Shown: positions 8,248-19,126 of the stretch, piece by piece | Layout of the letters: every line of letters begins with the position of its first letter | How positions within the stretch are numbered: position 1 is the first letter of the stretch | DNA from: Phosphoribacter sp037045055 | GTDB lineage: Bacteria > Actinomycetota > Actinomycetes > Actinomycetales > Dermatophilaceae | Reading direction: 5' to 3' | DNA: 64,000 bases | Assembly: GCA_037045055.1 (NCBI GenBank) | Contig: JBAOHJ010000001.1 | Location: forward strand, 496,001-560,000 | Translations under genes and position numbers: made by a program | The notes under the pieces: model-generated | Told to the model about the DNA's origin: nothing | The model's database searches: none | The model's input: only the letters and a program-made list of their open reading frames with translations

Positions 8248-10530
8248 GTGAGCCCCCGAGCCGCCGGCCCCCGCTCCGTCCTCACCGCCCGCGATCCCCG
8301 GCTGGCCCGCCCCACGGCCCGTCGGGCGGGGTGGTCGGACCTGGACGTGCGGGCCGTCGACACGGCTCGCGTCCTGGCTGCCGACGCGGTCCAGAAGGTC
8401 GGCAACGGCCATCCCGGCACCGCGATCTCACTGGCGCCGGCGGCATACCTGCTCTACCAGAGGGTGATGACCCACGACCCGAGCGACCCCACCTGGCTCG
8501 GGCGCGACCGGTTCGTGCTGTCCTGTGGGCACTCCAGCCTCACCCAGTACCTGCAGCTCTACCTCAGCGGCTACGGCCTGCAGCTGTCGGACCTGCAGGC
8601 CCTGCGCACCTGGGGCAGCCGTACCCCGGGGCACCCCGAGGTCCACCACACCGCGGGGGTGGAGATCACCACCGGCCCGCTCGGCTCCGGGCTGGCCAGT
8701 GCCGTGGGCATGGCCATGGCCCAGCGGCGCCAGCGCGGCCTGCTGGACCCCGAGGCCAAGGCGGGCGAGAGCGTCTTCGACCACCACGTCTACGTCCTGG
8801 CCAGCGACGGCGACGTCATGGAGGGGGTGTCCCACGAGGCGTCCGCGCTGGCCGGGCACCAGGAGCTGGGCAACCTGCTGGCGATCTACGACCAGAACCA
8901 GATCTCCATCGAGGACGACACCGACATCTCCTTCTCCGAGGACGTCGCCGCCCGGTACGCGGCATACGGCTGGGACGTGCGGGTCGTCGACTGGCGCGGC
9001 CCGACGGCCGACGGGGCGACCTACGTCGAGGACGTCGACGCCCTGCTCGCGGCTATCGACGCCGGTAAGCGGGTCCGCACCAAACCGACCCTCGTGGTGC
9101 TGCGGACCATCATCGCCTGGCCGTCCCCGACCAAGCAGGACCGCGGCGCGGCGCACGGCTCGGCGCTGGGCGCGGCGGAGGTCGCCGGGCTCAAGACCGT
9201 GCTCGGCTTCGACCCGAGCGTGGACTTCCCCGTCGAGCCGCGGGTGCTCGCGCACGCCCGCAAGGTCGCGACGCGGGGCAAGGCCGCGCACCGCGCGTGG
9301 GATCGGCGGTATGCCGCGTGGCGCAAGGCTCACCCGGACCGCGCCACCCTGCTGGACCGGCTGGTCGACGGTCGCCTGCCGGACCGATTCGACGCCGCCC
9401 TGCCCACCTGGGCGCCCGACCCCACGGGGGTCGCCACCCGGGCCGCCTCCGGCAAGGTGCTCACCGCCCTGGCACCCGTGCTGCCCGAGCTGTGGGGTGG
9501 GTCGGCCGACCTCGCCGACTCCAACAACACGACGATGGCCGGGGAGCCGTCGTTCATCCCCACCCGACGTCAGACCCGGGAATGGGCGGGGGGACCGTAC
9601 GGGCGCACCCTGCACTTCGGGGTCCGCGAGTTCGGCATGGGCGCGATCCTCAACGGCATCGCCCTGGAGGGGCTGACCCGACCCTACGGCGGCACCTTCC
9701 TCGTCTTCTCCGACTACATGCGCGCAGCGGTGCGCCTGGCCGCGCTGCAGCAGCTGCCGGTGACCTTCGTGTGGACCCACGACTCGATCGGCCTGGGCGA
9801 GGACGGTCCGACCCACCAGCCGATCGAGCAGCTGGCCGCACTGCGGGTCATCCCGGGCCTGGACGTCGTGCGCCCGGCCGACGCCAACGAGACCGCGGTC
9901 GCCTGGGCCCAGATCCTGCGACACGGGCGGCCGGCCGCCCTGGTGCTGTCCCGGCAGAACCTCCCGGTCCTGGACCGCCGCCGGTTCGCCAAGGCCTCGA
10001 ACGTCGCCAAGGGCGGCTACGTCCTCGTCGACGGCGGCCCCGACGGCCGCCAGGCCCCCGAGGCGGTCCTCGTGGCCACCGGGTCGGAGGTGTCGGTCGC
10101 GCTCGACGCGCGCGACCTGCTGGAAGGGGCCGGCATCCGCACCCGCGTGGTGAGCATGCCATGCCTGGAGTGGTTCGGTCGGCAGCGCCGGGCCTACCGC
10201 GACCGGGTCCTGCCGCCGACCGTGCGGGCCCGGGTGTCGGTCGAGGCCGGCGTCCCGACGGGCTGGCGGGAGATCGTCGGCGACGCCGGGCGGATCGTGG
10301 GCATCGACCACTTCGGCGCCTCCGCCGACGGGCCGACGCTGTTCCGGGAGTTCGGCATCACCGCGGCCGCGGTGGCCGCCGCCGCCCGGGCATCGCTCGC
10401 CGCGGCCAGGTCCGGCGCCACGCCGGCGGGCAGGGCCGCCTCGCCCGCCACCCGTCACGGCGGTGGGCACACCGACGTGACGCCCTCGGCGCCGCCGGCC
10501 CGCAAGAGCGCCGCGACGAAGGGACGCTGA
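8248..10530 (+). CDS. tkt: Transketolase
   Basis: Transketolase moves two-carbon units between sugar phosphates, using thiamine diphosphate, in the pentose phosphate pathway and the Calvin cycle. The 760-residue protein shows the GNGHPGTA start of the ThDP domain, the GDGDVMEG-type motif (as SDGDVMEG), the NQISIEDDT segment and the pyrimidine-domain EDGPTHQPIEQL. About 35 residues of Gly/Ala/Pro/Lys-rich tail (ending PPARKSAATKGR) follow the usual C terminus. GTG 8248 has a good ribosome-binding site. It heads the operon tkt-tal-zwf-opcA-pgl and would also serve the cbb operon 40 kb away. Confidence 0.95.
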   Translation: MSPRAAGPRSVLTARDPRLARPTARRAGWSDLDVRAVDTARVLAADAVQKVGNGHPGTAISLAPAAYLLYQRVMTHDPSDPTWLGRDRFVLSCGHSSLTQYLQLYLSGYGLQLSDLQALRTWGSRTPGHPEVHHTAGVEITTGPLGSGLASAVGMAMAQRRQRGLLDPEAKAGESVFDHHVYVLASDGDVMEGVSHEASALAGHQELGNLLAIYDQNQISIEDDTDISFSEDVAARYAAYGWDVRVVDWRGPTADGATYVEDVDALLAAIDAGKRVRTKPTLVVLRTIIAWPSPTKQDRGAAHGSALGAAEVAGLKTVLGFDPSVDFPVEPRVLAHARKVATRGKAAHRAWDRRYAAWRKAHPDRATLLDRLVDGRLPDRFDAALPTWAPDPTGVATRAASGKVLTALAPVLPELWGGSADLADSNNTTMAGEPSFIPTRRQTREWAGGPYGRTLHFGVREFGMGAILNGIALEGLTRPYGGTFLVFSDYMRAAVRLAALQQLPVTFVWTHDSIGLGEDGPTHQPIEQLAALRVIPGLDVVRPADANETAVAWAQILRHGRPAALVLSRQNLPVLDRRRFAKASNVAKGGYVLVDGGPDGRQAPEAVLVATGSEVSVALDARDLLEGAGIRTRVVSMPCLEWFGRQRRAYRDRVLPPTVRARVSVEAGVPTGWREIVGDAGRIVGIDHFGASADGPTLFREFGITAAAVAAAARASLAAARSGATPAGRAASPATRHGGGHTDVTPSAPPARKSAATKGR

Positions 10531-10532
10531 CC

Positions 10533-11639
10533 ATGGCCGATCCGTTGGCCGAGCTCACCGCAGCCGGTGTGTCGATCTGGCTGGACGACCTGACCCGGGA
10601 TCGCCTCACCAGCGGCGGCCTGGCCACACTCGTGCGAGACAAGCACGTCACCGGCGTGACCTCGAACCCGACCATCTTCCAGGCCGCGGTGGCGGCCGGC
10701 ACCGCCTACGACGAGCAGATCGGCCGGCTGGCGCAGCAGGGCAAGAGTGCCGAGGAGATCGTCTTCGCCTTCACCACCGACGACGTCCGCGACGCCTGCG
10801 ACGTGCTGCGACCGGTCGCCGAGCGCACCGACGGCGTGGACGGGCGGGTGTCCATCGAGGTCGACCCCCGGCTGGCCCGCGACAGCGCCGGCACGCTCGA
10901 CCAGGTGCGGGCCCTGCACGCGACGATCGACCGACCGAACCTCTTCGTCAAGATCCCCGCGACCGCGCAGGGCCTGCCGGCGATCGCCGAGGCGATCGCC
11001 GCGGGGATCAGCGTCAACGTCACCCTGATCTTCGGGTTGGACCGCTACCGCGCCGTGATGAACTCCTACCTCGACGGCCTTGAGCACGCGCACGCGGCAG
11101 GGCTGGACCTGGGCCGGATCCATTCGGTCGCCTCGTTCTTCGTCTCCCGGGTCGACACCGAGGTCGACAAGCGGCTCGCGGCGGTCGGCACGCCTCTCGC
11201 CGACCGGCTCAAGGGCCAGGCCGGCCTCGCCAACGCCCGGCTGGCCTACCAGGCCTACGAGGAGGTGTTCGCCACCCCGCGATGGCGCAGCCTGGCCGAC
11301 GAGGGGGCCCGCCCCCAACGACCGCTGTGGGCCTCCACCGGGGTCAAGGATACCGCCTACCCGGACACGATGTACGTCACCGAGCTGGTGGCCCCCGGCA
11401 CGGTCAACACCATGCCGGAGAAGACCCTGGACGCGGTCGCCGACCACGGGGTGGTGCGCGGGGACACCGTCCGCGGCCGGTATGCCGCCGCCCAGGCGAC
11501 CCTCGACGGCATCGAGGCCCTGGGCATCTCCTACACCGAGGTCGTCGAGGTGCTCGAGCGGCAGGGGGTGGACAAGTTCGAGGCGTCCTGGCAGGGCCTG
11601 CTGGCCGACGTCCGCGAGCAGATGAGCCGGTCGCGCTAG
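10533..11639 (+). CDS. tal: Transaldolase
   Basis: Transaldolase transfers dihydroxyacetone units from sedoheptulose 7-phosphate to glyceraldehyde 3-phosphate through a lysine Schiff base. The 368-residue length fits the actinobacterial single-domain type. TSNPTIFQ near the N terminus and the catalytic lysine in LFVKIPAT are visible, as is the LWASTGVKD segment. ATG 10533 begins 2 bases after the tkt stop, so the two are cotranscribed and probably coupled. Confidence 0.95.
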   Translation: MADPLAELTAAGVSIWLDDLTRDRLTSGGLATLVRDKHVTGVTSNPTIFQAAVAAGTAYDEQIGRLAQQGKSAEEIVFAFTTDDVRDACDVLRPVAERTDGVDGRVSIEVDPRLARDSAGTLDQVRALHATIDRPNLFVKIPATAQGLPAIAEAIAAGISVNVTLIFGLDRYRAVMNSYLDGLEHAHAAGLDLGRIHSVASFFVSRVDTEVDKRLAAVGTPLADRLKGQAGLANARLAYQAYEEVFATPRWRSLADEGARPQRPLWASTGVKDTAYPDTMYVTELVAPGTVNTMPEKTLDAVADHGVVRGDTVRGRYAAAQATLDGIEALGISYTEVVEVLERQGVDKFEASWQGLLADVREQMSRSR

Positions 11640-11669
11640 CCTCGGTACCCAGCGAGGATCGGGGAGGGC

Positions 11670-13211
11670 ATGTCACCCAGGCGAGTGGCGGCGGGCGTCA
11701 ACCCGCTGCGCGACCCGCGCGACCGGCGGCTGCCCCGCATCGCCGGCCCGTGCGGCATGGTGCTCTTCGGGGTTACCGGTGACCTCGCCCGCAAGAAGCT
11801 CATGCCGGCGATCTACGACCTGGCCAACCGGGGCCTGCTGCCGCCGGGGTTCTCGCTGGTCGGCTTCGCCCGGCGGGACTGGGCCGACCAGGACTTCGGC
11901 GCCATCGTCCACGACTCGGTGCGCCAGCACGCGCGCACCCCCTTCCGCGAGGACGTGTGGCGGGGGTTGGCCGAGGGCTTCCGGTTCGTGCCCGGCACGT
12001 TCGACGACGATGCGGCCTTCGACCTGCTCGCCCAGACGGTGCACGACCTCGAGGCGCGCCGCGGCACCGGGGGCAACCTCGCCTTTTACCTGTCCATCCC
12101 CCCCGGGTTCTTCGCCCAGGTGTGCCGCCAGCTCGACCGGTCCGGCCTGGCCCGCCAGGACGGGCGCGGCTGGCGGCGGGTGGTCATCGAGAAGCCCTTC
12201 GGGCACAACCTGCGCTCGGCCCGGGAGCTCAACTCCATCGTCGAGTCGGTGTTCCCCCCGGACGCGGTGTTCCGGATCGACCACTACCTCGGCAAGGAGA
12301 CCGTCCAGAACCTGCTGGCCGTCCGGTTCGCCAACCAGCTGTTCGAGCCCCTGTGGAACGCCAAGTACGTCGACCACGTCCAGATCACCATGGCCGAGGA
12401 CGTCGGCATCGGCGGCCGGGCCGGGTACTACGACGGGATCGGTGCGGCCCGCGACGTCATCCAGAACCACCTCATGCAGCTGCTGGCGCTGACCGCCATG
12501 GAGGAGCCGGTGTCCTTCGACGCCGCGAACCTGCGCGCGGAGAAGGCCAAGGTCCTCTCCGCCGTCCAGGTCCCCCGCGACATCGGGGCGGCCACCGCGG
12601 TCGGGCAGTACACGGCCGGCTGGCAGGGCGGCGAGCAGGTCCTCGGCTACCTGCAGGAGGACGGCGTCGGCACCGGGTCGCGCACCGAGACGTATGCCGC
12701 GGTGCGGCTGGACATCGCCAACCGCCGCTGGGCGGGGGTGCCGTTCTACCTGCGCACCGGCAAGCGCCTGGCCAAGCGGGTGACCGAGATCGCCGTGGTG
12801 TTCAAGCGGGCACCGTGGCTGCCCTTCGACGCCACCGCGACCGAGGAGCTCGGCCAGAACGCCTTCGTCATCCGGGTCCAGCCCGACGAGGGGATCACGC
12901 TGCGCTTCGGGGCCAAGGTCCCGGGCGCGCAGCTGGAGGTCCGTGACGTGACCATGGACTTCGGCTACGGCTCGGCCTTCACCGAGTCCTCCCCCGAGGC
13001 CTACGAGCGGCTCATCCTCGACGTCCTGCTCGGCGACCCGCCGCTGTTCCCCCGGCACGAGGAGGTCGAGCTGTCCTGGCGGATCCTCGACCCGATCGAG
13101 GCCTGGTGGGCCCGGCACGGCCGACCGGATCCCTACCCGGCCGGCGGCTGGGGTCCCGCCTCGGCCGACGTCATGATGGCCCGGGACGGTCGGCACTGGA
13201 GGAAGCCGTGA
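11670..13211 (+). CDS. zwf: Glucose-6-phosphate 1-dehydrogenase
   Basis: Zwf oxidises glucose 6-phosphate to 6-phosphogluconolactone and reduces NADP+. The 513-residue protein has the Rossmann motif FGVTGDLARKK near residue 35. The substrate-site signature RIDHYLGKE (catalytic His region) and the EKPFGHN lysine segment are present. A GGGGAGGG ribosome-binding site precedes ATG 11670. Its stop overlaps opcA, the gene for its assembly factor, so the two proteins are made together. Confidence 0.96.
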   Translation: MSPRRVAAGVNPLRDPRDRRLPRIAGPCGMVLFGVTGDLARKKLMPAIYDLANRGLLPPGFSLVGFARRDWADQDFGAIVHDSVRQHARTPFREDVWRGLAEGFRFVPGTFDDDAAFDLLAQTVHDLEARRGTGGNLAFYLSIPPGFFAQVCRQLDRSGLARQDGRGWRRVVIEKPFGHNLRSARELNSIVESVFPPDAVFRIDHYLGKETVQNLLAVRFANQLFEPLWNAKYVDHVQITMAEDVGIGGRAGYYDGIGAARDVIQNHLMQLLALTAMEEPVSFDAANLRAEKAKVLSAVQVPRDIGAATAVGQYTAGWQGGEQVLGYLQEDGVGTGSRTETYAAVRLDIANRRWAGVPFYLRTGKRLAKRVTEIAVVFKRAPWLPFDATATEELGQNAFVIRVQPDEGITLRFGAKVPGAQLEVRDVTMDFGYGSAFTESSPEAYERLILDVLLGDPPLFPRHEEVELSWRILDPIEAWWARHGRPDPYPAGGWGPASADVMMARDGRHWRKP

Positions 13212-14341
13212 TCATCGACCTGCCGCACACCACTTCGGGCGCCATCGCGAAGAAGCTGATCCAGCTGCGCGACGACGTCGGCGCGATGACGTTGGGCCGG
13301 GTGCTCACCCTCGTCGTGGTGGTCGATGACGCGGGCGCCGACGAGGTCATCGAGGTCGCCAACGAGGCCAGCCGGCAGCACCCCAGCCGGATCGTCGTCG
13401 TCGTGTCGGGCACCCGCCGCGGGTCCAGCCGACTCGACGGGCAGATCCGGGTCGGCGGGGATGCCGGCGCGAGCGAGGTCGTCGTCTTGCGTCTCACCGG
13501 CCCGCTGGCCGCCCACGGCCAGAGCGTCGTCGTCCCGCTGCTGCTGGCCGACTCCCCCGTCGTCGCCTGGTGGCCCCGGGCCGCCCCGGCCGACCTGCGC
13601 GCCGATCCCATCGCGAGGATGGCCACCCGGCGGATCACCGACGCCGCGGAGAGCGCCAACCCCCGGGCCATGCTGCGCCGCCTCGCCGCCACCTACACCC
13701 CCGGCGACACCGACCTGTCCTGGACCCGGGTCACGCTGTGGCGGGCTCTGCTGGCCGCCGCGCTCGACGGCCCGCCCTACGAGCCGGTCACCGCCGCCGT
13801 CGTCGCCGGGGCGCCGGACTCGCCGTCGACCGACCTGCTGGCCGGGTGGCTGGCCGTGGCCCTGCGGGTGCCGGTGAGCCGCGAGCGCACCCCGCACGGC
13901 AGTGGCATCCGCAGCGTGCGGCTGCAACGACCCGGCGGGCCGGTGGACCTGGTGCGCCCCGGCGACCTGGTGGCCACGATGACGCAGCCCGGTCAGCCCG
14001 ACCGGCGGATCTCCCTGCGTCGCCGCGGCGACGCCGAGTGCCTGGCCGACGAGTTGCGCCGTCTGGACGACGACGAGACGTATGCCGACGTGCTCCGCCG
14101 GGGGTTGCCGCTGCTGCCCCCCGCCGGTCGCGGGAGCACCCGGGCCCCGTCGCTGTCGCAGGCCCGACGACGGGCCGAGCGGCTGCGGCGCAACCGCGCC
14201 GCCCGGTTGGCCGCGGCGATGATCGGCGCGCCCACCCCGCCGACGAGCGGCGAACGGCAACAGGTCGCCGCGGCGACGGCGCGCAAGCTCGCCAAGCGCC
14301 CGACCGCCCGTGAGAAGGCCGTCGCCCGGGATGGCGGGTGA
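13208..14341 (+). CDS. opcA: Glucose-6-phosphate dehydrogenase assembly protein OpcA
   Basis: OpcA is needed in actinobacteria and cyanobacteria for assembly and redox activation of Zwf. This 377-residue protein starts with IIDLPHTTSGAIAKKL, and the VVAWWPRAAP stretch near residue 120 is a family hallmark. The C-terminal about 80 residues are Arg/Ala-rich and probably disordered. The GTG start overlaps the zwf stop (GTGA). Identification rests on family sequence and invariant placement between zwf and pgl. Confidence 0.92.
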   Translation: MIIDLPHTTSGAIAKKLIQLRDDVGAMTLGRVLTLVVVVDDAGADEVIEVANEASRQHPSRIVVVVSGTRRGSSRLDGQIRVGGDAGASEVVVLRLTGPLAAHGQSVVVPLLLADSPVVAWWPRAAPADLRADPIARMATRRITDAAESANPRAMLRRLAATYTPGDTDLSWTRVTLWRALLAAALDGPPYEPVTAAVVAGAPDSPSTDLLAGWLAVALRVPVSRERTPHGSGIRSVRLQRPGGPVDLVRPGDLVATMTQPGQPDRRISLRRRGDAECLADELRRLDDDETYADVLRRGLPLLPPAGRGSTRAPSLSQARRRAERLRRNRAARLAAAMIGAPTPPTSGERQQVAAATARKLAKRPTAREKAVARDGG

Positions 14342-14392
14342 GCCGGTGACGCGAGTGCGCCGGACGGGTGCCCAGAGCCGGGCGCGGCACCG

Positions 14393-15151
14393 ATGAGCGG
14401 CGCCCCGCTGGTCCTGGTCCACCCCACGGCCGACCTGCTCGCCCAGGCGGGCGCGGCTCGGCTGCTGCTGGCCGTCCAGGACGCCCAGGCCGCGCGGGGG
14501 CACGCGCACCTCGTGCTCACCGGCGGCGGCCTGGGCTCGGGGGTGCTGGCCGCGGCCGCGGCCCACCCGCTGCTCGCGCTGGTCGACTGGCCCCGGGTGC
14601 AGCTGTGGTGGGGCGACGAGCGGTTCCTGCCGACCGGTCATCCCGACCGCAACGAGACGCAGAACCGCGCGGCCCTGCTGGACGACCTACCCCTGGACCC
14701 GGCCAACGTGCACGCGATCGCCGGGCCCGATCGCTGCGCCGACCCGGACTCCAGCGCCCGGCTGTATGCCGCTGCGCTGTCCGCCGCGGCACCGGCCGGT
14801 GGGTGGACACCGGCCTTCGACGTCCTGCTGCTGGGGATGGGGCCGGACGGCCACGTCTGCTCGCTCTTTCCTGCTCACCCGGCCCTCGAGGTCGCCGACC
14901 GGCCCACCTGCGCCGTGCCGGACTCGCCCAAACCGCCCCCCCAACGGGTGACGATGACCTTCCCGGCACTGGCTCGGGCGCGGCATACCTGCGTGCTGGT
15001 CGCCGGACGGGACAAGGCCGCCGCGGTCGCGCGGGCGCTGTCGGGGGCCGACGCCGCGCTGACCCCGGCGGCCATCGTGCGGGGCACCGAGTCGACCCGT
15101 TGGCTGGTGGACGTGGCCGCCGCGGCGGACCTGCCGGGAGCTACTGGATGA
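14393..15151 (+). CDS. pgl: 6-phosphogluconolactonase
   Basis: Pgl hydrolyses 6-phosphogluconolactone, the product of Zwf. The 252-residue protein shows LVLTGGG near residue 40, the WWGDERFLP signature, DRNETQNRAALL, and LGMGPDGHVCSLFP with the catalytic histidine. It is the last gene of the tkt operon, 51 bases after opcA. Its last 11 bases overlap the convergent rbpA, leaving no room for a conventional terminator. Confidence 0.93.
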   Translation: MSGAPLVLVHPTADLLAQAGAARLLLAVQDAQAARGHAHLVLTGGGLGSGVLAAAAAHPLLALVDWPRVQLWWGDERFLPTGHPDRNETQNRAALLDDLPLDPANVHAIAGPDRCADPDSSARLYAAALSAAAPAGGWTPAFDVLLLGMGPDGHVCSLFPAHPALEVADRPTCAVPDSPKPPPQRVTMTFPALARARHTCVLVAGRDKAAAVARALSGADAALTPAAIVRGTESTRWLVDVAAAADLPGATG

Positions 15152-15491
15152 GCCCCCGCTGGCGCAGGGCGATCAGCGCCTCGTCGAGGATCGCCTGACC
15201 GTCGGCGTCGCTGCGCCGCTCCTTGACGTAGGCCAGGTGCGTCTTGTAGGGCTCGACCCGCGGCGGCGCGGGCGGGTTGTCCTGGTCGGTGCCGGCGGGG
15301 AAGCCGCAGCGCGGACAGTCCCACACCTCGGGCACGACCAGCCCCGGCTCCTGGGCGAAGCTCGGCCGGGTCTCGTGCCCGTTGCAGCACCAGTACGACA
15401 CGAACAGGCGCGGCGCGGCCTCGCCGCGCTCGGCCTCGCCCATCGGCCCTGCGCCGACACGACTGCCCCGGATCGCGTTCCCGCTGGCCAT
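15141..15491 (-). CDS. rbpA: RNA polymerase-binding protein RbpA
   Basis: RbpA is an actinobacterial transcription factor that binds RNA polymerase and principal sigma factors and stabilises the open complex. The 116-residue protein begins MASGNAIRGSRVG. It carries the Zn-site cysteines in YWCCNGHE and WDCPRCGFPAG and ends in the sigma-interaction helix ALIALRQRGL. ATG 15491 gives the standard N terminus; an AAAGGA about 12 bases upstream is a weak ribosome-binding site. It overlaps the pgl end on the opposite strand. Confidence 0.94.
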   Translation of the reverse strand: MASGNAIRGSRVGAGPMGEAERGEAAPRLFVSYWCCNGHETRPSFAQEPGLVVPEVWDCPRCGFPAGTDQDNPPAPPRVEPYKTHLAYVKERRSDADGQAILDEALIALRQRGLIQ

Positions 15492-15507
15492 GGTGAGAGG
15501 TGTCCTT

Positions 15508-15744
15508 TCAGGCGGCGAAGCGCTCGAGCAACCCGAGCCCGACGATGGCGCAGAACCACACCACCGCGACGGCGATGGTGAACCGGTCCAGGTTGCGCTC
15601 GGCGACCGTGGAGCCGCCCAGGGAGCTGGAGATGCCCCCACCGAACATGTCGGACAGGCCCCCACCCTTGCCCTTGTGCATGAGGATGAGCAGCGTGAGG
15701 AACAGGCTCGCGAGCACGAGCAGGGCCTGCAGGCCCACCTTCAC
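15508..15744 (-). CDS. secG: Preprotein translocase subunit SecG
   Basis: SecG is a small subunit of the SecYEG channel. This 78-residue protein has two membrane segments flanking the conserved loop HKGKGGGLSDMFGGG. It is followed by STVAERNLDR, as in other actinobacterial SecG proteins. GTG at 15744 is chosen for its match to usual length; GTG codons at 15747 and 15753 in the same frame cannot be excluded. Its place downstream of tpiA is the common actinobacterial order. Confidence 0.9.
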   Translation of the reverse strand: MKVGLQALLVLASLFLTLLILMHKGKGGGLSDMFGGGISSSLGGSTVAERNLDRFTIAVAVVWFCAIVGLGLLERFAA

Positions 15745-15883
15745 CACCGTCACGGTGCCGCCACTTCCGGTCGTCGTCACGGCCCCTGCCGAAGCCGCGA
15801 GGGTCAGGATACAAGGCGCCCGGTGCGCGCACGACACCCGCCGCGCCCGGTCGGGTGCGTCAGGTGTCGTGCGCCCAGGAGGG

Positions 15884-16675
15884 TCAGCCGGTGACGTGCT
15901 CGCGGAACCGGCAGATGGCGGCGAACTCGGCCGCGTCCAGGGACGCCCCACCGACCAGGGCGCCGTCGACGTCCGGCTGCGCCATGATCGCGGCGACGTT
16001 CGAGGACTTCACCGAGCCGCCGTAGAGGATGCGCACCCCGTCGGCGAGGTCCCCGGAGTACAGCTCGGCCAGCAGGGTGCGGATCGCCCCGCAGACCTCC
16101 TGGGCGTCGGCCGGGGTGGCCACCTCGCCGGTGCCGATGGCCCAGATGGGTTCGTAGGCGACGACGATGCTGCGGGCCTGGCCCGCGGCGACGCCGGCCA
16201 GGTCCTTCGTCAGCTGCTCGACGACGTGGGCGACCTGGCCGCCGGCCTTGCGGATCTCCAGACCCTCGCCGCAGCACAGGATCGGGGTGATGCCGTGGCG
16301 GTAGGCCGCGGCGACCTTGGCGTTGAGCAGCTCGTCGCTCTCGCCGTGGTACTCGCGCCGCTCGCTGTGACCCACCGTGACGTAGGCACACCCGAGCTTG
16401 GCCAGGAAGGCCCCGGAGACCTCCCCGGTGTAGGCACCCTCGTCGTGCACCGAGAGGTCCTGTGCGCCGTACTTCACCGCGAGCCGGTCACCCTCGACCA
16501 GGGTCTGCACGGATCGCAGGTCGGTGAACGGCGGCAGCACCGCCACCTCGACGGCGCCGAAGTCGTGCTTGGCGTCCCGCAGCGTCCAGTCCAGCTTCTG
16601 CACCAGATGGGTGGCCTGCAGGTGGTCGAGGTTCATCTTCCAGTTGCCCGCCATCAGCGGGACCCGCGCGCTCAC
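15884..16675 (-). CDS. tpiA: Triosephosphate isomerase
   Basis: TpiA interconverts dihydroxyacetone phosphate and glyceraldehyde 3-phosphate in glycolysis and the Calvin cycle. The 263-residue protein has the N-terminal catalytic lysine in MAGNWKMN, catalytic histidine in VGHSERR and catalytic glutamate in AYEPIWAIGTG. The phosphate-gripping YGGSV motif is near the end. The GTG start overlaps the pgk stop, so it is coupled to pgk in the gap-pgk-tpiA-secG unit. Confidence 0.96.
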   Translation of the reverse strand: MSARVPLMAGNWKMNLDHLQATHLVQKLDWTLRDAKHDFGAVEVAVLPPFTDLRSVQTLVEGDRLAVKYGAQDLSVHDEGAYTGEVSGAFLAKLGCAYVTVGHSERREYHGESDELLNAKVAAAYRHGITPILCCGEGLEIRKAGGQVAHVVEQLTKDLAGVAAGQARSIVVAYEPIWAIGTGEVATPADAQEVCGAIRTLLAELYSGDLADGVRILYGGSVKSSNVAAIMAQPDVDGALVGGASLDAAEFAAICRFREHVTG

Positions 16676-17880
16676 GAGCCCGCTCCGAGGATCTCGATGC
16701 CCGGCAGGGCCTTGCCCTCGAGGTACTCCAGGCTCGCCCCGCCGCCGGTGGAGATATGGCCGAACTGGCTGTCCGAGAAGCCGAGCTGGCGCACCGCGGC
16801 GGCCGAGTCGCCGCCGCCGACGACGGTGAGCGCGCCGTCGGCCGTGGCCTCGACGAGCGCCGCCGCCACGGCCTTGGTGCCCGCGGCATACGGCGCCATC
16901 TCGAAGGCACCCATGGGTCCGTTCCAGAAGACCGTCTTGGCGTCGCGGATTGCGCTCGCGTAGAGCGCGGCCGACTCCGGACCGATGTCCAGCCCCATCC
17001 GGTCGGCCGGTATGCCGCCGGCCGGCACGACGTCGTGGTCGGCGTCGGCCGAGAAGCCGCTCGCGGCGACGACGTCGACGGGCAGGACGATCTCGACCCC
17101 GGTGGCCTTGGCCTGGGCGAGGTAGTCCTTACAGGTGCCGATGTTGTCGGCGTCGAGCAGGCTGGTGCCGACCTCGTGTCCCTCGGCGGCCAGGAACGTG
17201 AAGGCCATCCCCCCGCCGATGACCAGCCGGTCGGCGGTCTTCATGAGGTTGGCGATGACCGCGAGCTTGTCGGCCACCTTCGCGCCGCCGAGGACGACGG
17301 CATACGGCCGGGCCGGGTCCTCGGTGAGGCGCTTGAGCACCTCGACCTCGGCGACGACCAGCCCGCCCATGGCGGCCGGCAGGACCCGCGCGACGTCGTA
17401 GACGGACGCCTGCTTGCGGTGCACGACACCGAAGCCGTCGGAGACGTAGGCGTCGGCCAAGGCAGCCAGCTGGGCCGCGAACGCGCCGCGCTCGGCGTCG
17501 TCCTTGGCGGTCTCCCCGGCGTTGAAGCGCAGGTTCTCCAGCAGCGCGACGTCGCCGTCGGCCAGCCCCGCGACGACGGCCCGGGCCGACTCGCCGACGG
17601 TGTCGGTGGCGAAGGCGACCGGCGCGCCGAGCAGCTCGCTCATCCGCCCGACGACCGGCGCGAGGGAGTACTTCTGCTCCGGCTCGCCCTTGGGCCGCCC
17701 GAGGTGGGCGCACACGACGACGCGTGCGCCCGCCTCGCGGAGGGCCTTGATCGTCGGGACCGAGGCCCGGATCCGCCCGTCGTCGGTGATGTTGCGCTCA
17801 CCGTCGAGCGGGACGTTGAGGTCCGAGCGCACCAGCACCCGCTTGCCGCGCAGGTCGCCCAGGTCGGCAATGGTCTTCAT
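16672..17880 (-). CDS. pgk: Phosphoglycerate kinase
   Basis: Pgk transfers phosphate between 1,3-bisphosphoglycerate and ADP and runs in reverse in the Calvin cycle. The 402-residue protein shows the N-domain signature VLVRSDLNVPL, the substrate-site HLGRPKG, and the C-domain nucleotide motifs VLGGAKV and VVGGGDSAAAV. A strong AGGAGGG stands just upstream of ATG 17880. It lies 28 bases downstream of gap, in the same operon. Confidence 0.97.
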   Translation of the reverse strand: MKTIADLGDLRGKRVLVRSDLNVPLDGERNITDDGRIRASVPTIKALREAGARVVVCAHLGRPKGEPEQKYSLAPVVGRMSELLGAPVAFATDTVGESARAVVAGLADGDVALLENLRFNAGETAKDDAERGAFAAQLAALADAYVSDGFGVVHRKQASVYDVARVLPAAMGGLVVAEVEVLKRLTEDPARPYAVVLGGAKVADKLAVIANLMKTADRLVIGGGMAFTFLAAEGHEVGTSLLDADNIGTCKDYLAQAKATGVEIVLPVDVVAASGFSADADHDVVPAGGIPADRMGLDIGPESAALYASAIRDAKTVFWNGPMGAFEMAPYAAGTKAVAAALVEATADGALTVVGGGDSAAAVRQLGFSDSQFGHISTGGGASLEYLEGKALPGIEILGAGS

Positions 17881-17908
17881 CAGACCCTCCTGATCGGTCG
17901 GTCGGCGC

Positions 17909-18910
<1,002 letters not shown>

Positions 18911-19126
18911 TGGGGATCAAACCTTCCGACTGATGGTCATGGACTCGCCCACGGGTGGGCCGCGACGTGCCAACGGTCCTCGGAAGCGGCAGCCCGTGGT
19001 ACTGCCCCCCACCCTAGTGCCCTGTCCCCGAGGTCGGGCAGGCCGGTCCGGGAGGTGACACCGCACCCTGCGGACCGGCATCCGGGTCGCTATGCCGCGG
19101 GCCGGCGCACGGGTCGGCGGGGGGGC